Assembly (NCBI GenBank): GCA_016874235.1
Contig: VGUJ01000002.1
Coordinates: 183,086 to 247,085 of the forward strand
DNA length: 64,000 bases
Reading direction: 5' to 3'
From: Gammaproteobacteria bacterium
GTDB lineage: Bacteria > Pseudomonadota > Gammaproteobacteria > Steroidobacterales > Steroidobacteraceae
Positions 59,887 through 64,000 of the stretch are shown here, piece by piece. Below the pieces are notes generated by a model that was not told the origin of the DNA, did not search any database, and was given only the letters and a program-made list of their open reading frames with translations. Numbering within the stretch: the first letter of the stretch is position 1; each line of letters starts with the position of its first letter. The position numbers and the translations under genes are program-made.

Positions 59887-61452
59887 ATGACGATCCACCT
59901 TCCTGTACGAGGCCGTCTCGGCCTCGCCTTCGCGGCTGCCTGTATCGCAAGCCTCTCACTCTCCGACACCACGTTCGCGCAGACCCCTGCTGCGCAAACG
60001 GCAGCGCCCAGCACCACCGCGGTCCCGGCACCGCCCGCCCCGCCTCCGCCCGTGCTGCTCTCACGTGAAGCGCTCGCCGGCGCCATCGGCGTGCGCGAGC
60101 AAGCGCTCAAGAGCGATGAGAGCTATCAGCTGCTCGAGTCGCTCACGACGGAAGTCGGTCAAAGATTTGCAGGCACAGCGGGTGATAAGGCCGGCGTCGA
60201 GTGGGCCGTCAAAACCCTACGCGACCTCGGATTCACGAACGTACACACCCAGGAAGTGATCGTGCCGCGGTGGATTCGGGGCGAAGCGAGCTTCGACGTG
60301 CTCGCGCCCTACCCGATGTCGATGGTGACGACCGCGATCGGTGGCAGCATCGGCACCCCCGACGAAGGGCTCGATGCGCCGATCGTGATGGTGCAAGACA
60401 TCGCTGCGCTACAGGCGCTGCCCGAGGGCACCGCGCGCGGCAAAATCGTGTTCTTCAACGGCCGTATGGAACGCACGCGCGACGGCAGCGGCTATGGCAA
60501 GGCCGTACGAGCTCGAACCGAAGGCCCGAGCATCGCCGGAAGCCTGGGAGCAGTTGGGGTCGTCATTCGGTCGGTGGGCACCAGCAAGAACCGCATCGCC
60601 CACACCGGCACGCTCTCCTACAACGTCTCGTCGCCGCGCATTCCGGCGGTGTCGATCTCGAACCCCGATGCGGACCTGCTCGAGCGACAAGTGGCGCAGA
60701 CGCGTCCCGAGGGTAAGGCGGCAGGGCAAGCCGTGAAGGTTCGTATGCGTGTCACGGCACGCGATCTGCCGCAAGTGCGCTCGGCGAACGTCATCGGCGA
60801 TCTGCCGGGCACTGATCTCGCCAATGAAATCGTGCTCATCGGCGGTCACCTCGATTCGTGGGACACGGGTCATGGTGTGCAGGACGATGGCGCGGGCGTC
60901 GCCATCGCCATCGCCGCCGCGCGTCTGGCCGCAAGCGCCAACCCCAAGCCGCGACGCACGATTCGCGTGGTGCTCTTTGCGAACGAGGAGTTCGGGCTTT
61001 CAGGTGCCGGTCGCTACCCCGTCGCCATCGGCGATGAGGGCGTCGCGAACCACGCGTTTGCCATGGAAGCCGATCTGGGTGACGGCCCCGTGTGGAAACT
61101 CTCGGCGCGCGTCCCACAGCAATACTGGCCGACGATCGAGCAGGTGCACCGCGTGGTGCGATCGCTCGAAGTAGAGCTTGGTGACAACACCTCGAACGGC
61201 GGTGCGGATCTCGGCCCGCTGCGTCGTCTCGGCGTGCCCATCTTGTCGCCGCAGCTCGATGCGACGACGTACTTCGACATCCATCACACCGTCAACGACA
61301 CGCTCGATCAGGTCGACCCCGCGCACCTGCGCCAGTCGACCACCGTGTTTGCGGTGACGGCGTATGCCGTAGCCATCGTCGATGGGCCCGTACCGCGTTA
61401 CGAGGAGCCGCAGGCGGCGCCGACTACGCCTCGCGCACCGCCTGAGCGCTGA
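59887..61452 (+). CDS. M28 family metallopeptidase, exported
   Basis: It has 521 residues. A signal peptide (LGLAFAAACIASLSLSDTTFA) is followed by a proline/alanine-rich linker (VPAPPAPPPPV). A PA-type insert spans about 145-280. The zinc peptidase core has HLDSWDTGHGVQDDGAG, LFANEEFGLSGAG, MEADLGDG and HHTVNDTLDQVDP. This layout matches periplasmic carboxypeptidase Q-like/aminopeptidase proteins. The start is 7 bp after pckG behind GAGGA, so the two are probably one transcript. Confidence 0.9.
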   Translation: MTIHLPVRGRLGLAFAAACIASLSLSDTTFAQTPAAQTAAPSTTAVPAPPAPPPPVLLSREALAGAIGVREQALKSDESYQLLESLTTEVGQRFAGTAGDKAGVEWAVKTLRDLGFTNVHTQEVIVPRWIRGEASFDVLAPYPMSMVTTAIGGSIGTPDEGLDAPIVMVQDIAALQALPEGTARGKIVFFNGRMERTRDGSGYGKAVRARTEGPSIAGSLGAVGVVIRSVGTSKNRIAHTGTLSYNVSSPRIPAVSISNPDADLLERQVAQTRPEGKAAGQAVKVRMRVTARDLPQVRSANVIGDLPGTDLANEIVLIGGHLDSWDTGHGVQDDGAGVAIAIAAARLAASANPKPRRTIRVVLFANEEFGLSGAGRYPVAIGDEGVANHAFAMEADLGDGPVWKLSARVPQQYWPTIEQVHRVVRSLEVELGDNTSNGGADLGPLRRLGVPILSPQLDATTYFDIHHTVNDTLDQVDPAHLRQSTTVFAVTAYAVAIVDGPVPRYEEPQAAPTTPRAPPER

Positions 61453-61632
61453 AGGTAACTTGTAGTCTTCCCCTGATAGTCCCCACCGTGACCGAAGGAC
61501 GTTCCATCGAGAAATTGCGGTTTTTTATTTATCGCCTGTTCACGGTCGAGCCGTTTGACTCGCCCGCGCGCGCATGGATGACGGCACCACCTCAAAGGCT
61601 GCGGGGGATTACAGCCGACTGTGCCGTCAATG

Positions 61633-61655
61633 GAGGCACGCTGCGGCAGCGCCTC
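61633..61655. repeat. GC-rich hairpin in the M28-dusA intergenic region
   Basis: CGCTG and CAGCG pair around CGG. GAGG and CCTC extend the stem past a 2-base bulge. Confidence 0.4.
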
Positions 61656-61663
61656 ATCCCTCT

Positions 61664-61679
61664 CCTGTGCACCCACAGG
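61664..61679. repeat. Perfect hairpin in the M28-dusA intergenic region
   Basis: CCTGTG and CACAGG form a 6-bp stem around the loop CACC, nine bases after the preceding hairpin. Confidence 0.4.
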
Positions 61680-61771
61680 TGGCGGCATCGAGCAGCCGCT
61701 TCTCAAAGCGATGGTCGTCAAGAGACTGACCACCTCGGGAAGGGCAGTCGGCAATCGAACCTCATTATTCA

Positions 61772-61808
61772 ACTTTCTACGGTCTTCTTATATGAAGATT
61801 TAGAAAGT
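61772..61808. repeat. AT-rich nested palindrome downstream of dusA
   Basis: ACTTTCTA (61772-61779) pairs with TAGAAAGT (61801-61808). Inside, TCTTC (61783-61787) pairs with GAAGA (61794-61798) around TTATAT. Its base composition is far below the surrounding GC. No T-run follows on either strand. Confidence 0.55.
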
Positions 61809-61838
61809 CATAACTCCGCCGACGAGCGAAGTTCAAAA

Positions 61839-62858
61839 TCAGACCGATACATGCGATGCGGCGCGACGCAGCAGTTCCGGACCCACATCGCGTTCGCGTG
61901 CGCCCTCTGAGAGCAGACGACGGTACTCACGTGAGCCTGGGGTATGACTTAAAAGCCCGAGCATGTGGCGAGTGATTGCGTGCAGGCGCTCGCCCTTCGA
62001 GAGTTCTCGCTCGGCGTACTCGGCCATACGCGCAAGGTGATCCTCAACGCTCGGGGCGCGATAGCCGCTATCCCCTTCGAGAGCGGCGAAGATTTCGCCA
62101 AGCATCATGGGTCGGTGGTAGGCCTCGCGACCGAGCATCACGCCATCGGCCCACTCCAGTGCTTCGGTCGATTGTCCAACAGTCTTGATGCCACCATTGA
62201 GCAGCACCGGCATGTCGGGAAAGTCTTCCTTCAAGCGCCGAACTACATCGTACCGCAGCGGCGGAATCTCCCGATTCTCAGCGGGCGTCCAGTTACCGAG
62301 CACCGCCTTGCGCGCGTGCACGATCACACAGTCGGCCCCGGCTGCACGCACGGCCACCAAAAAGTCGGCGAGCTTGTCGTAGTCTTCTTCATCGAAGCGC
62401 TGCACGGCGTCATCGAGATTGCGCGCACTCGATCGCACGGTGCCGATGCGCATTTTCACCGTCACGGGTAGATCGACGGCCTCGCACATGGACGAGACAC
62501 AGTCGGCGACGAGACGCGGCTCGTTCATGAGACAAGCGCCAAAGGCGCCCTTCTGAACTTTATCGGAGGGGCAGCCGCAGTTAAGGTTGATCTCGTCGTA
62601 TCCCCACTCCTCGCCGTAACGCGCGGCCGCCGCGAGATAATCGGGCTCGCAGCCCCCAAGCTGTAGCGCAACGGGATGTTCTTCGGAGGAATATTCGAGT
62701 AGCTTCTCGCGATCACCGCGCAAGATCGCCGAGGCCGTCACCATCTCGGTGTAAAGCAGTAAATCTTTGTGAAAGCCGCGCAGGAAGTACCGACAATGCC
62801 GATCGGTCCAGTCCATCATTGGCGCCACGCAGACTCGGCGGTCGAGGGACAGGCTCAC
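61839..62858 (-). CDS. dusA: tRNA-dihydrouridine(20/20a) synthase DusA
   Basis: Flavin enzyme reducing U20 in tRNA D-loops. The TIM barrel has VCVAPMMDWTDRHCRYF, the catalytic cysteine in NLNCGCPSDKVQKGAFGACLM, VIVHARKAVLGNWTPAENREIPPL-type wording and the FMN phosphate site in LLNGGIKT. GTG 62858 overlaps the upstream gene's stop as GTGA and gives 339 residues, the usual length. The longer open frame is the antiframe of that gene. Confidence 0.94.
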   Translation of the reverse strand: MSLSLDRRVCVAPMMDWTDRHCRYFLRGFHKDLLLYTEMVTASAILRGDREKLLEYSSEEHPVALQLGGCEPDYLAAAARYGEEWGYDEINLNCGCPSDKVQKGAFGACLMNEPRLVADCVSSMCEAVDLPVTVKMRIGTVRSSARNLDDAVQRFDEEDYDKLADFLVAVRAAGADCVIVHARKAVLGNWTPAENREIPPLRYDVVRRLKEDFPDMPVLLNGGIKTVGQSTEALEWADGVMLGREAYHRPMMLGEIFAALEGDSGYRAPSVEDHLARMAEYAERELSKGERLHAITRHMLGLLSHTPGSREYRRLLSEGARERDVGPELLRRAASHVSV

Positions 62859-63649
62859 GGCGTCGCTTCGTTCGTAGCTCGCGGTGACTGCGTCCGCAGC
62901 AGCGCGCGCAGCCGGTAATACCCGCGACCTAAGGCTTCGCGGATAACGATGTCCGATTTTTCGAGAGCGTCGGGTTTCGGTAGCCAATCGTTGAGCGGGC
63001 TCCGCGTCACTGGCGCACGAAAATCCACCGGATGCGCAATCACCTCAAACCCTTCCGTCTCGAACGTGATCACCGCCCGCGGACTATGAAACGCTGAGGT
63101 GACCAGAATGATCTTCGGACTCGCCGAGCTGAACATCTTCCGAATCGCTTCAGCCTCTTGCTCCGTGTTGAGCGCCTGGGGCGACACCTCAACGCGATCG
63201 GCGGGTAAACCAAGTTCGAGCGCGAGTTGCCGCGCCACCGCACCCTCGGAAGGTAATCCTTCCTGACCGATCCAGCTTCCGCCCGAGAAGATCAATCGGG
63301 GTGCTCGCTCGTCACGTGCGAGTGCAATACCCCCAAACACCCGATCGATCGCATCACCCCACTCGACAATCGGCACCCCGGAGGGGCGAACATAGCCCAT
63401 GGCACCGCCCAACACGACAATCGCTTCCGCGACCGACCTCGCCTGCGGGGCACCGGTGAGCGTCCGGTCAACGACTTCTGACTGCGACCACGCAAAGAGT
63501 CGATCAGCGACCACCGGCAGGCTGCAGACCAGCAAAAACACCGCGCCCGCGATCGACCAGCGTCGTTGGCGCCGCACAGCGCCCACCAGCACCGCCAGAC
63601 ACACGAGGACGATGGGAGAGAAAAAGATCGGTAGGAGCTTATTCAGCAC
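62855..63649 (-). CDS. YdcF/ElyC-like DUF218 membrane protein
   Basis: It has 264 residues. Two N-terminal membrane helices (about 8-25 and 32-50) are followed by a Rossmann-like DUF218 domain: AIVVLGGAM, RLIFSGGSW, the acidic EQEAEAIRKMF region and IILVTSAFHSPRA. ElyC of this layout affects envelope biogenesis and undecaprenyl-phosphate use in E. coli. The start is GTG 63649, 10 bp after the preceding partial gene. Confidence 0.85.
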   Translation of the reverse strand: MLNKLLPIFFSPIVLVCLAVLVGAVRRQRRWSIAGAVFLLVCSLPVVADRLFAWSQSEVVDRTLTGAPQARSVAEAIVVLGGAMGYVRPSGVPIVEWGDAIDRVFGGIALARDERAPRLIFSGGSWIGQEGLPSEGAVARQLALELGLPADRVEVSPQALNTEQEAEAIRKMFSSASPKIILVTSAFHSPRAVITFETEGFEVIAHPVDFRAPVTRSPLNDWLPKPDALEKSDIVIREALGRGYYRLRALLRTQSPRATNEATP

Positions 63650-63659
63650 AGGATCGACA

Positions 63660-64000
63660 CTATTGCTGGCGTTGGTCGCGGAACTTACGCCAAATCAGGG
63701 GAATACGACGAAGATTGGAGGCGAGGTAAGCATCCGAAGCCCGATCGAAGTTAAAAACTGTCCCGTCGAGGGATAAGGGAACCGGCGCAAACTGACCATA
63801 TTCTCGTAATAAATCATTCGAGGGATTTTTCACGACGCTTTCGACGCCATAGAAAAATCGATCGTTGCCGTTCACTCGTAGCCAGCGGCTTGAGAAGCCT
63901 TTTCGGGGTGCGAGAGGGAAGGAAAACTCGAGCCCTGCGAACCGTCTCTCCGGTAGAGCGGGAACGATTTGATAACCAAAGACTCGGTACGGGAAGAACG
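63660..64000 (-). CDS. 3' end of an unrecognised gene cut by the window edge
   Basis: An open frame runs without a stop from the window edge (first full codon at 63998) to TAG at 63662. The visible 113 residues contain FFPYRVFGYQIVPALPERR, RFFYGVESVVKNPSNDLL and the basic tail PLIWRKFRDQRQQ. An internal GTG at 63875 could be misread as the start. I do not recognise the family. The 10-bp gap suggests an operon with the DUF218 gene and dusA. Confidence 0.6.
   Translation of the reverse strand, partial: FFPYRVFGYQIVPALPERRFAGLEFSFPLAPRKGFSSRWLRVNGNDRFFYGVESVVKNPSNDLLREYGQFAPVPLSLDGTVFNFDRASDAYLASNLRRIPLIWRKFRDQRQQ

Larger units (their letters stand above)
61453..61838. other. 386-bp intergenic region with several inverted repeats
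   Basis: No coding frame with recognisable similarity lies here. It lies between the M28 gene (plus) and dusA (minus), both ending into it. It contains a TTTTTTATTTATT tract near 61520, two GC-rich hairpins (61633-61655, 61664-61679) and an AT-rich nested palindrome (61772-61808). It might hold terminators for both genes or a small RNA. Confidence 0.5.

Noticed and set aside
61745..61775. Possible tRNA T-arm (GGTTCGATTG on the minus strand)
   Set aside because: The flanking bases do not pair into a T-stem and no acceptor or anticodon stem can be formed.

Overview
The window is 64 kb of gene-dense, high-GC DNA from the chromosome of a Gram-negative gammaproteobacterium. Complete lipid A genes (lpxA, lpxB, lpxD, kdsA), bamA, skp/ompH, TonB-dependent uptake and the order rpsB-tsf-pyrH-frr-uppS-cdsA-dxr-rseP-bamA-skp-lpxD-fabZ-lpxA-lpxB-rnhB-dnaE-accA-tilS-pyrG-kdsA-eno-ftsB-ispD-ispF-truD point to this class. 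High GC, GTP-type PEP carboxykinase, a pst operon carrying a porin gene and a PlcP-like phospholipase suggest a Nevskiales/Steroidobacterales/Xanthomonadales-like lineage (inference, no rRNA in the window). No tRNA, rRNA, CRISPR array, prophage or insertion sequence was found.

Layout. 1-3 kb: pcm-surE (minus) divergent from an Smr-domain gene (plus), then a delta3-delta2-enoyl-CoA isomerase-like gene (minus). 3-30 kb: one almost unbroken minus-strand block running from rpsB (30 kb) down to the isomerase gene (2.3 kb). It covers translation, isoprenoid, phospholipid and LPS synthesis, outer-membrane assembly, DNA replication, fatty acid, CTP and KDO synthesis and cell division. 30-35.6 kb: map-glnD-dapC-dapD on the plus strand. 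35.6-55.3 kb: a phosphate-response island, with dapE embedded in it. It holds a TonB receptor and beta-helix lipoprotein operon, a 2OG-Fe(II) oxygenase gene, the pstS-porin-pstC-pstA-pstB operon, a plcP-exported protein-glycosyltransferase-PAP2 operon, and phoB-phoR-phoU-dsbB. 55.3-64 kb: tsaB and yoaA, then pckG plus an M28 peptidase gene, then dusA, an ElyC/YdcF-like gene and the 3' end of a gene cut by the window edge.

How the genes work together. The most interesting part is the phosphate island. PhoB-type direct repeats (7-bp units at 11-bp pitch) are visible upstream of pstS, upstream of phoB (two boxes), upstream of plcP, and, with three units, upstream of the lipoprotein/TonB-receptor operon. 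The arrangement predicts one coordinated response. It would combine high-affinity phosphate import across both membranes (porin, PstSCAB) and phospholipid breakdown with replacement by glycolipid (PlcP-like phospholipase C, GT4 glycosyltransferase, PAP2 phosphatase). An apparently undescribed TonB-dependent route with a surface beta-helix lipoprotein would complete it.

Translational coupling is extreme. More than twenty adjacent gene pairs share NTGA or TGATG stop/start overlaps. All four NTG start codons are used, including a probable CTG start for tilS placed behind a strong ribosome-binding site.
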